This document shows positions 37,801 through 45,106 of a DNA stretch of 64,000 nt, piece by piece. Every line of letters begins with the position of its first letter. Position 1 is the first letter of the stretch. Source of the DNA: Thioploca sp. (GTDB taxonomy: Bacteria; Pseudomonadota; Gammaproteobacteria; Beggiatoales; Beggiatoaceae); the NCBI GenBank assembly GCA_012032555.1, contig JAAUSR010000014.1, positions 1 through 64,000 on the forward strand, read 5' to 3'. The notes beneath the pieces are model-generated. The model worked only from the letters and a program-made list of their open reading frames with translations. It searched no databases and was not told the DNA's origin. A program made the translations under genes and the position numbers.

Positions 37801-37840
37801 AAATGCTCAACCGATTGAAATGACTGTGATTAAGGAATAA
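31877..37840 (+). CDS. Giant secreted LRR / G8 / beta-solenoid surface protein
   Basis: 1987 residues. A long signal peptide (about 59 residues, hydrophobic part LATFLVSLTLILPFAARA) is followed by an LRR cap (HWYDSPGNNW..CSWVGVTC) and about 22 plant-type leucine-rich repeats (110-715; L-x-x-L-x-L-S-x-N-x-L-x-G). Two HYDIN-like choice-of-anchor domains come next (about 758-970), then a G8-like domain (GNGSWNSPATWTENKIPLEEDVV, about 990) and a beta-rich, glycine-rich region to about 1300. A NEW3-like Ig domain (about 1375), a Thr/Pro linker, a C-terminal solenoid of GG-x-L-x-G-x-I-x-N repeats (about 1575-1810) and an end domain (ALGAIATD.. to YRLENGT) complete it. The last parts are shared with the protein at 62084. 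The length and LRRs suggest surface adhesion; this is inference. Confidence 0.85.
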   Translation: MLPEHIEICLIQPRRTPQPITIEALRFRNCRRNFKQIPKLATFLVSLTLILPFAARAATNCETVGEITTVECEALINLYNGTDGEHWYDSPGNNWNVTNEPCSWVGVTCVGGHVTEINRERQGLLGTLPHLGALSYLRVLDLSGCGGWFDELNQDDNLNRIKGSILGSRLPTSLQTLDLSCTNLEGTISDFRSLTGLQVLNLSSNLFRGPIPNPRLHFSTSLRTLDLSSNSGLELGIIPNFKDFTNLQELILFSTNRTGPIEVSSFPTSLRVLYLDNNQLQGNIPDFRPLTRLQNLNLSNNQFSGILSSSNFPTSLQTLDLSSNSGLESQSIPNFNRFSQLQTLNLSNTRRTGSVQGTDFPSRLQWLSLSSNQLNEIADDFSQLNSLSHLELNSNQFSGSLPSLPLPTSLQTLYLAGNQLTGLEPDFSQLKSLSYLDLSQNQFSGSFPGLPLPTSLQTLYLAGNKIDKLENDFSKLSRLSYLNLSQNQLSGSLASPPFPIGLGELYLAGNQLTEIDKNFNRLNKLSYLDLSRNQLTGPLFGSNLPTSLGRLYLNDNQLTGIAAFSQLTRLEYLELSRNQITGLLLGAAFPTSLQELYLNDNQLTKIENDFNRLTKLNYLNVSHNQLSGSLSKATFPTSLETLLLNNNQLTGKLPNLSRLIQLQYLNLSQNQLKGILPDFSQLTQLRTLDLSRNQFSGAIPSTLTSLQQLGSLDLGYNYLTTPYPEVLKFLEAPGNKDPDWSYTQGPQLQCPNGGRVNIQPSPVDFGTEVINSRTAATVYMRSQNCDDIQIQTIEFGGSNIDEFKITSRSCNSGGWQGDSYSSCQFTIEFSPTAAGIKEGASVNLTFTVPNMPIFSMPLQAIAVESGEPQIEMSSNSYDFGEVTLDNSSELQPFTVTNTGNINLKFEKIELTGTATKDFKDYIYSCFTEKVLLPSKQCFINTQFFPTLSAGVKEAKLSITSNAAEKPVEIPLNGTALEPEMCSEDKITIASVGNGSWNSPATWTENKIPLEEDVVQINQGHSVVGIPYAAVKTLCIEAGGILTSADNQGTYLIIQASDYIENKGKIVGQDGTHELAATTLCTTDYWSAIGKESCAQPGAAVYLSVGDWSETRLRNEGTITAGRGGNGKQYSAYGGIVGIYGGGLTNTAINGKRGTILSGSGGHITSKLTGQAGNGGDLSMLAKDYLHHDEVMIFAGDGGNCNPEATESQWGGKGGDIRFNAPFRVDLVGTFGAGTGGIHCQPPENNGQDGQFISDPGIISLSGANTKISGGDIAIYGGKDWVLDLSNLNGFKGPIITATGNITLAVGEGEKSAINLRGSKGLLLQAAGQVNLFSDRILLDDKVELSDIIKANKIVVGPSQILRGVSLAGSGKFFGKPGAILPIRLILSNSGPEKDSYFLEVQDLAGWSLSELSSPIEIYGLNNVLLNLSVQLPTTGGEMNLVKVTATSQIDPKVKAVAEIQIIVAKPNTNAGSILVPKEVPIVVSNGDMTTSPPTTTSTIENNTTIPPITEVTPVDIVQDRTPFDEELPPTSKENITLPPIESEIDNIALAEISAIPTTVITSALPPIPNCPLTGIIDWMCDNHGQVMIDATLESNANVAGGELAGMINNQGIISNVTIQPGTEVHSGQLTGYINNQGLLADFNFVGAFVNNGILSGTITNNTQVGGVFKDVHLAANTQITGGYLQGDILGDVNAPAHLAKLTVKAGSHLSNVILGEDVKLAPGVTFQDVQLVAPLSFTAGNLQGNVTGVNFTNDLMFKDIHLAAHSQLNGVQLQGNILGDINAPALLENVEIKAGSYLTGVILGNGVKLAESVTFGEGVQIASSNSIDSSPLPALGAIATDHQGKIINTVAMLTGGISVNGAPFDAKVITKPSDTVNISGQINPDPRHLGQQAEIVVLITYQSFNAAKNEHSLDLMLDAHGQILPWDGNNAHLAFYQRVVLEANQPVVLYQGSVDVSGSLDISFGYRLENGTMVQNAQPIEMTVIKE

Positions 37841-37857
37841 TAGTTACCGGTCGGATA

Positions 37858-37978
37858 GGCTGCATTTTGATGCGGCCCGCCTAACTCACCTTTGTTAAAG
37901 TGGGAAATTAGAGTAACTTGCTTCTCATGGCTCTTTAACCATCTCGGCCCTTGTTTAATTAAGGCGGGGCAGAGGTGG
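37858..37978 (+). terminator. Two hairpins after the giant gene
   Basis: GGCTGCAT-TTTG-ATGCGGCC (37858-37877) and CCATCTC...GAGGTGG (37939-37978) lie just after the 37840 stop. Neither has a long T run. They probably reduce read-through; they might also be palindromic repeats. Confidence 0.4.
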
Positions 37979-38030
37979 TTGTGTGAGGTAAAATTAAATG
38001 AGATAGATCATAATATTTTGATATAAATCT

Positions 38031-39119
38031 TATAGAGTCGAGGAAAACTAAGTTATAATAACCGGTGAATGGTTATGACAATGGGATAACATGGCAAGAA
38101 ATAGAGGTGAGACTGGAGAAATCTGCCGACGTTTGGTAGTCAATTGATTAGATTCTGGAAAAACCCAAGAAGAAGTAGCAAAACTAATCGAGTTGTCTCA
38201 AAGCGCGGTGAGCCAAATCTGGAAACGTTTCCGCGAATCCGGAGAAGAAGGTTTGGCATCTCGTCATTCTCCCGATGCGCCGTCCAAATTAACGACCGAA
38301 CCAAAAGCTATGATACCGGAATTATTAGCGGCTGGCCCTTTGGCATATGGTTTTGAAGACAATCTCTGGACACGTGGTCGTGTTCAAATCGTGATTCAGG
38401 AAACCTTCGGGGTAACTGACTGTGAAAGTCATGTGGGCGTGATTCTCAAAGAGATCGGCTTTTCCCGGCAAAAGCCTCGTCGCCACGATTCGCGGCAAAA
38501 ACCGGAGAAGGTTCGCCAATGGTGCTAAGAAACCCTGTCCGAGTTAAAAACAAGCCTGAGAGGAAGCCAGAATAGTGGTATATATTGATGAGGCCGGTTT
38601 CAATTTAATGCCCTCAAGCGGACATACTTGGAGTCCAGTGAGACAAATCCCGATACGGGAGACGGGCTGCTGCTACCAACCTCTTGCTATGATAAGTGCC
38701 GTGACGGAAACGGGCAGTTTTTATTATGCCATCCAAGAGGAGAGCTTTACTGGCGCAACGGTTACGGACTTTCTGCGTGGTTTGAGCCATTAGATTGACT
38801 ATCCGCTTTTAGTGGTATGGGACAATGCGTCGAGCCACCGAGCCGAAGAAGTCAAAGCCTTTCTCAGTCAAGAAAATACCGGACGTATTCATCTGGCCGC
38901 GCAGCCCAGCTATAGTCCAGAATTGAATGCTGACAAGCTGGCATGGAATTGGTTAAAGTACCACCCATTAAAAAATGTCGGTTGCAAAACCTGGGGAGAT
39001 CTCAAAGAAACGGTTCAAGCAGCGGCTGAAAAACTCAAATCCAGTCCCAAGATTATTCGAGGCTTTTTCTCACATCCGGAGCTGGGCTTTTTTATGATTA
39101 ATTAATCCTCGTGTCTATA
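38031..39119 (+). mobile_element. IS630-family element, inactivated
   Basis: Inverted ends TATAGAGTCGAGGA (38031-38044) and TCCTCGTGTCTATA (39106-39119), 12 of 14 positions matching, with TA at both extremes as expected of IS630/Tc1 target duplication. It encloses a decayed transposase (38091-39105). The right end abuts the 100-base duplicated segment that starts at 39120. Confidence 0.75.
38091..39105 (+). pseudogene. IS630 transposase, multiple stops
   Basis: An HTH region (QEEVAKLIELSQSAVSQIWKRF) is followed by an IS630-type DDE domain: YIDEAGFNL (first D), VVWDNASSHRAEEVKAFL (second D) and QPSYSPELNADKLAWNW, where the third catalytic E should follow P-I or P-A-E but reads AD. Stops at about 38145, 38526 and 38791 and a frameshift between 38528 and 38575 inactivate it. 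Confidence 0.8.
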
Positions 39120-39166
39120 ATGCTTATAAGCAAGCATAGTACAATGAACAAATTCTTATTTCTACC

Positions 39167-40408
39167 ATGTCATCACCAATAATTGATATTTCATTATCCC
39201 GTACCAGTTGTTTAGCCATTTATCACCAAGCCTTAGCAAGGGTTAATGGACGCCAATGTGTAGCTACTTTTCTACGTCAGTATTCTTATAAAACGCCCGT
39301 TGCTCTCATTGCGCTGGGTAAAGCAGCTACTCAAATGGCCGTGGGTGCCTTTGATGTTTTAGGTACGGCGATTTCTCATGCCCTTCTCATCACTAAAGTC
39401 GGACATTTAGATCGACCACTTATTCAAGATTATCCCATAACTTGTCTAGAAGCAGCGCATCCCATACCCGATGAGTCTAGCTTAGCGGCTGGACAAGTTT
39501 TACTCGATTTTATTAACCAGTTACCCCCTGGGTTCCCAATTTTATTGCTGATATCAGGTGGTACTTCAACTGTAGTTGAAGTGTTAGCGCCGAGTATAAC
39601 TTTAAGCGATTTACAAAAAGTTAACCAATGGTTATTGGGTTCCGGTTTAGATATTCACTCCATTAATAAAATTCGTAAAAGTTTATCAGCTATCAAAGGG
39701 GGACGATTAGCGACTTATTTGCTTGGGCATCCTGTCTTGAACTTATTGATTTCTGATGTTCCAGGTAATGATTTATCAGCCATTGGCTCTGGTTTACTTA
39801 CCTATCATGAAAAACAACCGCTACCGGCTTTTCTCCCTGATTGGTTGTACCGTTTAACGACTCAAGTAAGTCCTTTAGCTTCATTTCATCATTTCGAGCA
39901 GATTATTCAATATTTGGTTGCTACGCCAGCATTGGCTCGCCAAGGTGCAAGTGAAATCGCACAATGGCTTAATTATCCTATTTTCAATCATGACGAATTC
40001 ATTGCTGGAGAAGCCTCAATAGCCGGTCGTATTTTAGCGCAACAATTAAGTATCTCAGTGCCGAGTATTCATATCTGGTCTAGTGAAACGACAGTGCATT
40101 TACCACCACAACCAGGCCAAGGGGGACGTTGTCAAAGTTTAGCATTAGCCGCCGCTATTGAACTTGCGGAGCAAAATGATATTTATTTACTCGCTGCCGG
40201 TACTGATGGTAACGATGGTCCCGGGCAAGTGGCGGGTGCATTAATTGATAGCAGAACGATATCACGTGGTAGTCAAGCTGGGTTAAATGCCGCTAGTTGT
40301 TTAGCGCAAGCCGATGCTGGTCGATTTCTAGCCGTTAGTGGTGATCTCATTTATACTGGGCCAACCGGAACCAATGTCATGGATATCATCATCGGTTGGA
40401 AACGATAG
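39167..40408 (+). CDS. Glycerate 2-kinase (DUF4147/MOFRL family)
   Basis: 413 residues. Family landmarks are ALGKAATQMAVGAF near 45, SGGTSTVVEV near 130, SDVPGNDLSAIGSG near 200, and the MOFRL end GTDGNDGP..AGALID and GPTGTNVMD. Enzymes of this type (TtuD/GckA) phosphorylate D-glycerate to 2-phosphoglycerate in glyoxylate and tartrate metabolism. Its 5' end also occurs as a remnant at 31282. The ATG at 39167 is preceded by TTCTACC with no clear SD. It stands alone between the IS630 element and the convergent molybdopterin genes. Confidence 0.9.
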   Translation: MSSPIIDISLSRTSCLAIYHQALARVNGRQCVATFLRQYSYKTPVALIALGKAATQMAVGAFDVLGTAISHALLITKVGHLDRPLIQDYPITCLEAAHPIPDESSLAAGQVLLDFINQLPPGFPILLLISGGTSTVVEVLAPSITLSDLQKVNQWLLGSGLDIHSINKIRKSLSAIKGGRLATYLLGHPVLNLLISDVPGNDLSAIGSGLLTYHEKQPLPAFLPDWLYRLTTQVSPLASFHHFEQIIQYLVATPALARQGASEIAQWLNYPIFNHDEFIAGEASIAGRILAQQLSISVPSIHIWSSETTVHLPPQPGQGGRCQSLALAAAIELAEQNDIYLLAAGTDGNDGPGQVAGALIDSRTISRGSQAGLNAASCLAQADAGRFLAVSGDLIYTGPTGTNVMDIIIGWKR

Positions 40409-40533
40409 AACTCAATACTCACTTAGAAATTTAAGTGCGGTGCATACCCGCTTCACGTGTTAAAGAGCGGGAGTTAAGATCGCCTCTTCAATACTTGGCA
40501 GTAAATTACAATAGCGGCGGTTGTTCTTAGAAG

Positions 40534-40971
40534 TCAGATAGCAGTGTGATTTTCTACCCAGCGACTGCCTTGCTCCAGAGTTTCTTTTTTCCAGAAAGGG
40601 GCACGTGATTTCAATTCTTCAATTAAAAAACGACAGGCTTCCAAAGCCGGCGCGCGATGTCCCGCCCAAGCGGCAACAAGAACTAGCGTATCGCCCGGTT
40701 GGACTGGTCCGACTCGATGAATAATTAAGGTATCAAGAATATCCCACTGGGTTAGCGCATGTTCACTAATCGTCTGCAAATATTTCTCGGTCATTCCAGG
40801 ATAATATTCTAACCACATCGATTTTACAGTATCACCAACATTATAATCACGCATAGTCCCAACAAAATTGGCAACAGCGCCCCATTTACTGCGGGGAATA
40901 GTTAAGGTTTGTTCATAAGCTTGTAGTTGTTCCCAGGGATTGAATGCTGCTGAGACAATTTCAATTTTCAT
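40534..40971 (-). CDS. moaE: Molybdopterin synthase catalytic subunit MoaE
   Basis: 145 residues, usual MoaE length. Key parts are GAVANFVGTMRD near 34, HRVGPVQPGDTLVLVAAWAGHR near 85 and FWKKE near 125 (catalytic Lys). With MoaD it inserts sulfur into precursor Z to form molybdopterin. The ATG at 40971 overlaps the moaD end: moaD's GGA GGA codons serve as its SD (GGAGG at 40981-40977). Confidence 0.95.
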   Translation of the reverse strand: MKIEIVSAAFNPWEQLQAYEQTLTIPRSKWGAVANFVGTMRDYNVGDTVKSMWLEYYPGMTEKYLQTISEHALTQWDILDTLIIHRVGPVQPGDTLVLVAAWAGHRAPALEACRFLIEELKSRAPFWKKETLEQGSRWVENHTAI

Positions 40972-41206
40972 CAGATCCTCCGGTTACCGGTGGAAAAAAG
41001 GCTACTTCATCACCATCTTGTACTAACGTATTCTGCTCAACATAATTCATATTAACCGCTGTCCAGATATGATGAGGTAACGGCACTTCATCGCAAGCCT
41101 GTGCCCAGACTTGGGCAACTGTTAGGGGTTGTTCTGCTTTGATTTTGACTTCATGGTTACCGATTTCTTCACGTAAGCTACCAAAAAACTTGACTACGAT
41201 AGTCAT
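40961..41206 (-). CDS. moaD: Molybdopterin synthase sulfur carrier MoaD with C-terminal extension
   Basis: 81 residues from the ATG at 41206 (MTIVVKFFGSL). The ubiquitin-like fold is clear (GDEVAFFPPVTGG). MoaD must end in Gly-Gly, which becomes the thiocarboxylate, but here four residues, SDEN, follow before the stop at 40963. Either the tail is cut off, or the reading is a sequence error, or it is a different sulfur carrier. The moeB stop and moaD start overlap (ATGA), and moaD overlaps moaE. Confidence 0.85.
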   Translation of the reverse strand: MTIVVKFFGSLREEIGNHEVKIKAEQPLTVAQVWAQACDEVPLPHHIWTAVNMNYVEQNTLVQDGDEVAFFPPVTGGSDEN

Positions 41207-41970
41207 CGTATTTCCCTTATAAAATTGACTGATGAACAGACCAAACAAGCCGGGTCTTTAGGTAATTTTAATGTGCGCCACTGCAAAGTAAAGGTATCTA
41301 ATAATAATAATTTACCACAGAGAGATTCACCGATATTAAGTAGTACTTTAATGACTTCTACTGCTTGGATACTACCTATAATCCCAACAACTGGTGCTAG
41401 TATGCCGGTTTCACTGCATACTTCACCTTCCTCTTCCTGATTAGGATAGAGACAAGCGTAACAAGGACTCTGAGAATAAGTGGGTAAAAATACGGTTACT
41501 TGACCATTCCAACGTTGAACAGCAGCAGATACTAAGGGTATGCCATGACGTACACAAGCAGCATTAATAGCAAAGCGGGTGGTGAAGTTATCACTACAAT
41601 CAACGACGATATCGACGGTAGTTATTAATTGTTGCAATGCTTCCGGTTCAAGACGATAAGAATAGGTGGTCATTTGGATGTCGGGATTAAGTGCTTGTAA
41701 TCGAGTCTGTGCAGAAATAACCTTATCCTGTCCTATTTGAGCAGTGTTATGTACAATTTGCCGCTGTAAATTAGATAAATCGACTTGATCACCATCGACT
41801 AACATTAACTGTCCAATGCCAGCTGCCGCCAAATATAGAGCTACCGGCGAGCCCAGTCCCCCAAGACCAACAATCAGTACCCGAGATTGGGTTAATTTCT
41901 GTTGGCCTATTCTAGTGACCTGGGGTAATGAAATATGACGGCTATAGCGATATAACGAAGAATCATTCAC
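41203..41970 (-). CDS. moeB: MoaD-activating adenylyltransferase MoeB
   Basis: 255 residues of the E1-like ThiF/MoeB family. The nucleotide-binding GLGGLGSPVA lies near 35, followed by DGDQVDLSNLQRQ and zinc ligands CYAC and CLVC. It has no rhodanese domain, so it is MoeB rather than MOCS3-like. It adenylates the MoaD C-terminal Gly. Neighbouring moaD and moaE, in overlapping order, confirm the pathway. Start at 41970 fits the family's SRHI/LPQV beginning. Confidence 0.95.
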   Translation of the reverse strand: MNDSSLYRYSRHISLPQVTRIGQQKLTQSRVLIVGLGGLGSPVALYLAAAGIGQLMLVDGDQVDLSNLQRQIVHNTAQIGQDKVISAQTRLQALNPDIQMTTYSYRLEPEALQQLITTVDIVVDCSDNFTTRFAINAACVRHGIPLVSAAVQRWNGQVTVFLPTYSQSPCYACLYPNQEEEGEVCSETGILAPVVGIIGSIQAVEVIKVLLNIGESLCGKLLLLDTFTLQWRTLKLPKDPACLVCSSVNFIREIR

Positions 41971-42035
41971 AGCTAAAAAAGGTTTATTTGGATATGGTTT
42001 TTCAACTGAAAAAAATATATTCTAACTGATGAGTT

Positions 42036-42122
42036 AATGCCATTAAACGATTTGAAGTTCTTCCTCACCCCTCTCTTTTCAGCGGGAAAGAGTAACTTAT
42101 TCATCAATAACTTAATGGCATT
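42036..42122. repeat. MITE-like element, family 2, copy 2 (87 bp)
   Basis: TIRs AATGCCATTAA (42036-42046) and TTAATGGCATT (42112-42122). Each is part of the 13-base palindrome TTAATGCCATTAA. The interior begins ACGATTTGAAG, as in copy 1. The right end overlaps the map stop codon (42121-42123). Confidence 0.6.
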
Positions 42123-42921
42123 AAACCGATGAATTGGTGGTAATCTTCTCAATCAGCGCTGGTTCATCTTCACGGAGAGTAAGTACCTCAACACCCAATT
42201 CAGTTACTAAAACGGTGTGTTCCCATTGTGCGGATAATTTATGGTCTTTAGTAACCACAGTCCAGCCATCAGGTAATAATTTAACATGTCGCTTACCGGC
42301 GTTAACCATAGGTTCTATTGTGAATATCATCCCCGGTTGTAATTTTATCCCGGTCTGTGGATCACCATAATGTAAGACTTGGGGTTCTTCATGAAATCTT
42401 TGGCCAATACCATGCCCACAGTACTCTCGTACCACCGAAAAATGGTTAGCCTCAGCATAACATTGAATAGCATGACCAATATCACCGAGATAGGCATCAG
42501 GTTTGACTTGATTAATACCAATCCACAAGCATTCATAAGCAATATCTATCAAACGTTTAGCTTGGACACTGGGTTTACCCACAATAAACATTCGACTGGT
42601 ATCACCATGATATCCCCCCTTGATAACAGTGATATCAATATTAAGAATATCTCCATTTTTTAGTTTCTTCTGACTGGGGATACCATGACAGACTTGATGA
42701 TTAACAGAAGTACAAATCGATTTAGGAAACCCGTTGTAATTTAAAGGTGCTGGAATTGCTTTTTGGACATTAACGATATAGTCATAACACAACTGGTCCA
42801 ATTCTTCGGTGGTTATCCCAACCTGGACATAAGGTGTAATCATGTCTAATACTTCAGTGGCGAGACGACCCGCAATACGCATTTTTTCAATTTCTGCAGA
42901 AGTTTTTATAGATACTGCCAT
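42121..42921 (-). CDS. map: Methionine aminopeptidase
   Basis: 266 residues, type I MetAP. Metal ligands and active-site His are visible: DITVIKGGYHGDTSR (Asp pair), CGHGIGQRFHEEP (His), FTIEPMVNAG (Glu) and SAQWEHTVLV (Glu). It removes the initiator Met from nascent proteins. It is divergent from rpsB, as in many gammaproteobacteria. Its stop codon lies in a MITE-like terminal repeat. Confidence 0.96.
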   Translation of the reverse strand: MAVSIKTSAEIEKMRIAGRLATEVLDMITPYVQVGITTEELDQLCYDYIVNVQKAIPAPLNYNGFPKSICTSVNHQVCHGIPSQKKLKNGDILNIDITVIKGGYHGDTSRMFIVGKPSVQAKRLIDIAYECLWIGINQVKPDAYLGDIGHAIQCYAEANHFSVVREYCGHGIGQRFHEEPQVLHYGDPQTGIKLQPGMIFTIEPMVNAGKRHVKLLPDGWTVVTKDHKLSAQWEHTVLVTELGVEVLTLREDEPALIEKITTNSSV

Positions 42922-43161
42922 GATAATAGATTGTTGTGATAAGTCTTTTATGGTATAAAATTCTTTAGTTATCAGTTTGTCAGTTATCCGTTATACCGAT
43001 TAATTAATTTTAAACAAGTATTTGGATGGTTATTTTTTCAAATACTTGAGTGTATATTGGGGTATTTATAAAATAACTTTTTTATAAAACAGAGTATTAG
43101 TAGAATTGTGATTAAGCATTGTACAATAACCGTCTAACTGAATAACTGAAACAATACCACA
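42922..43161. promoter_or_regulatory. Divergent map/rpsB intergenic region
   Basis: It carries a TTATCAGT-type repeat near 42965-42995 and a perfect 10-bp hairpin at 43015-43048. The promoters of both genes should be here. A TATAAAAT-like box was seen near 43070-43090, but no convincing -35 is assigned. Confidence 0.4.
43015..43048. repeat. Hairpin CAAGTATTTG/CAAATACTTG
   Basis: 10-bp perfect inverted repeat with a 14-base T-rich loop, located between the map start (42921) and the rpsB leader. It could be an operator for map or rpsB, or a transcript structure. Confidence 0.55.
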
Positions 43162-43219
43162 CATACATCGTCACGTATATTGGGGTGCTCTTGCCCGGAG
43201 TCAATATACGGGATGTATG
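43162..43219 (+). ncRNA. Probable S2 autoregulatory leader of rpsB
   Basis: Long hairpin directly before rpsB: CATACATC (43162-43169) pairs with GATGTATG (43212-43219), CGTATATTG with CAATATACG, and GGG with CCC around a TGCTCTTG loop. An element of this kind upstream of rpsB is the known S2-binding leader of gammaproteobacteria, by which excess S2 represses translation of rpsB-tsf. The SD-like GAGG lies in the following bases. Confidence 0.65.
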
Positions 43220-43244
43220 GAGGACTAACCCTAACGGAGTAATT

Positions 43245-44054
43245 ATGCCCAGTATTTCGATGCGTCAAATGTTAGAAGCCGGCGTCCATTTTGGACACCA
43301 AACTCGTTATTGGAACCCAATGATGGCTCCTTACATTTTTGGAGAACGCAATAAAATTCATATTATTAACCTCGAAAACACCCTGCCGATGTATAATGAT
43401 GCGGCCAATTTTCTAGGTAAACTCGCGTCCAAAAAAGGGACGGTTTTATTTGTTGGTACCAAACGTGCCGCTCAGGAAGCGATTAAAGAAGCGGCCTTAC
43501 GTTGTAATATGCCCTATGTTAATCGTCGGTGGCTCGGTGGTATGTTAACCAATTATAAAACGGTCAAAGCCTCCATCAAACGCCTTAAAGAATTAGAAAT
43601 TCTTACCCAAGATGGAACCTTACACCGTCTCACTAAAAAAGAAGCGCTATCAATAACTAGAGAATTAGAAAAATTAGAACGGAGTTTAGGTGGGATTAAA
43701 GACATGAATGGTCTACCAGACGCCTTATTCGTGGTCGATGTGGGTCACGAAAAAATTGCGGTGAAAGAAGCTAAAAAATTAGCTATTCCGGTGATTGGTG
43801 TGGTAGATACCAATAACAGCCCGATCAATATCGATTATATTATTCCTGGTAATGATGATGCTATTCGTGCGATTGGCTTGTATGCTAACGGTATAGCAGA
43901 AGCACTTATTGAAGGTCGCCAAGCCAGCTCGCTGCCTATTGGAGATGAGGATGATTTTGTTGAGTTATCAGAAAATGAAGTGGAACCGATTGCCAAACAA
44001 CAAGAAAATCAAGAAGTGACATTATCTACCCATTTTGACGAGGGAAATGAGTAG
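43245..44054 (+). CDS. rpsB: 30S ribosomal protein S2
   Basis: 269 residues. Family start [25 protein letters not shown], core [12 protein letters not shown] and [16 protein letters not shown]. The ATG at 43245 is chosen over a longer frame from 43185 because the S2 N-terminus is conserved there and CGGAG lies 8 bases before it. An acidic C-terminal tail of about 30 residues is added to the core. S2 binds the 30S head with S1. It is followed by tsf, as always in this group. Confidence 0.96.
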   Translation: MPSISMRQMLEAGVHFGHQTRYWNPMMAPYIFGERNKIHIINLENTLPMYNDAANFLGKLASKKGTVLFVGTKRAAQEAIKEAALRCNMPYVNRRWLGGMLTNYKTVKASIKRLKELEILTQDGTLHRLTKKEALSITRELEKLERSLGGIKDMNGLPDALFVVDVGHEKIAVKEAKKLAIPVIGVVDTNNSPINIDYIIPGNDDAIRAIGLYANGIAEALIEGRQASSLPIGDEDDFVELSENEVEPIAKQQENQEVTLSTHFDEGNE

Positions 44055-44140
44055 GTTTCACCGTTGCTTCAGTACTAAAAATTGAGCTATTTTCAATTCA
44101 ATAATTTATCGTATTTAACTATAATACTCATCCCAGTCTA

Positions 44141-44160
44141 GGCCCAATTTTAATTGGGCC
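44141..44160 (+). terminator. rpsB-tsf intergenic hairpin
   Basis: GGCCCAAT-TTTA-ATTGGGCC, a perfect 8-bp stem between rpsB and tsf, resembling the intergenic attenuator in this operon in E. coli. There is no long T run, so termination is presumably partial. Confidence 0.55.
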
Positions 44161-44225
44161 AAAGTAAAGTGTTGTGGTTAAGCAAGCAAAATAGCATTTT
44201 GTTGTATAATTAAGAGGTTAAAATA

Positions 44226-45105
44226 ATGGAAATTACAGCAGCCTTAGTTAAGGAGCTGCGGGAACGCACCGGTGCTGGAATGATGGAATGCAAAAAAGCA
44301 TTGGTAGAAAGTGCCGGTGATATTGAAGTTGCTATTGAAGCCATGCGCAAAGCGGGTATTGCCAAAGCAGCTAAAAAAGCGGGAAGAATAGCCGCAGAAG
44401 GTTTAATTGCTATCCAGCAAAACACTGAGCGGGTTGCTATGGTAGAGATCAATTGTGAAACAGATTTTGTCTCTAAGGGAGAAGATTTTAAAGCTTTTGT
44501 AATACCGTAGCAATGACGGTTTTAGGTGAACAGCCAGCTAACTTGGAACAACTGATGAGCGCCGTTCTACCTGCTGGTAAAACCGTTGAAAATGTTCGTC
44601 AAGAATTAATTGCTAAGTTGGGAGAAAATATTCAGGTACGACGGTTTACCTTGATTAATATTGCACCTGATGGTTGTATTGGCGTTTATTTACATGGTAC
44701 CCGAATTGGGGTCTTAGTCGATATGCGAGGTGGTCAAGCTGAGTTAGCTAAGGATATTGCTATGCACATTGCAGCTAGTCGCCCTTTGTGTGTTTTAGCG
44801 GAACAAGTGGCGCCAGAAATCGTGGCTAAAGAAAAAGAAATTTATCTCGCTCAAGCAGCTGATAGTGGTAAACCATCTCATATCATTGAAAAATGGTAGA
44901 AGGACGCCTCAAGAAGTTTTTAGCCGAAATCACTTTACTGGGACAACCTTTTGTCAAAGATCCAGACCAAACCGTAGAAAAGCTACTCAAAACTAATCAA
45001 GCCCAAGTTGTTCAGTTTGAACGCTTTGAAGTCGGTGAGGGTATTGAAAAGAAGACTGAAAATTTTGCTGAGGAAGTGAGAAAACAAGTAGAAGGATTCG
45101 TTTAA
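44226..45105 (+). CDS. tsf: Elongation factor Ts, interrupted by two one-base deletions
   Basis: EF-Ts (nucleotide exchange for EF-Tu). The frame is broken in two places. Near 44500, GTAATACC should be GTTAATACC, so the first part ends after KGEDFKAFV. At 44889-44893, five A's should be six, to join IIEK to [13 protein letters not shown]. When both are repaired the protein is a normal EF-Ts of about 290 residues: UBA-like start ([19 protein letters not shown]), [16 protein letters not shown], and the final coiled coil and PFVKDP motif. EF-Ts is essential, so errors in the sequence are the likely cause. Confidence 0.85.
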
Positions 45106-45106
45106 A

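Noticed and set aside
43185-43244. Extended rpsB start at 43185
   Set aside because: The extension is inside the leader hairpin region and ribosomal S2 begins near MPSISMRQM.
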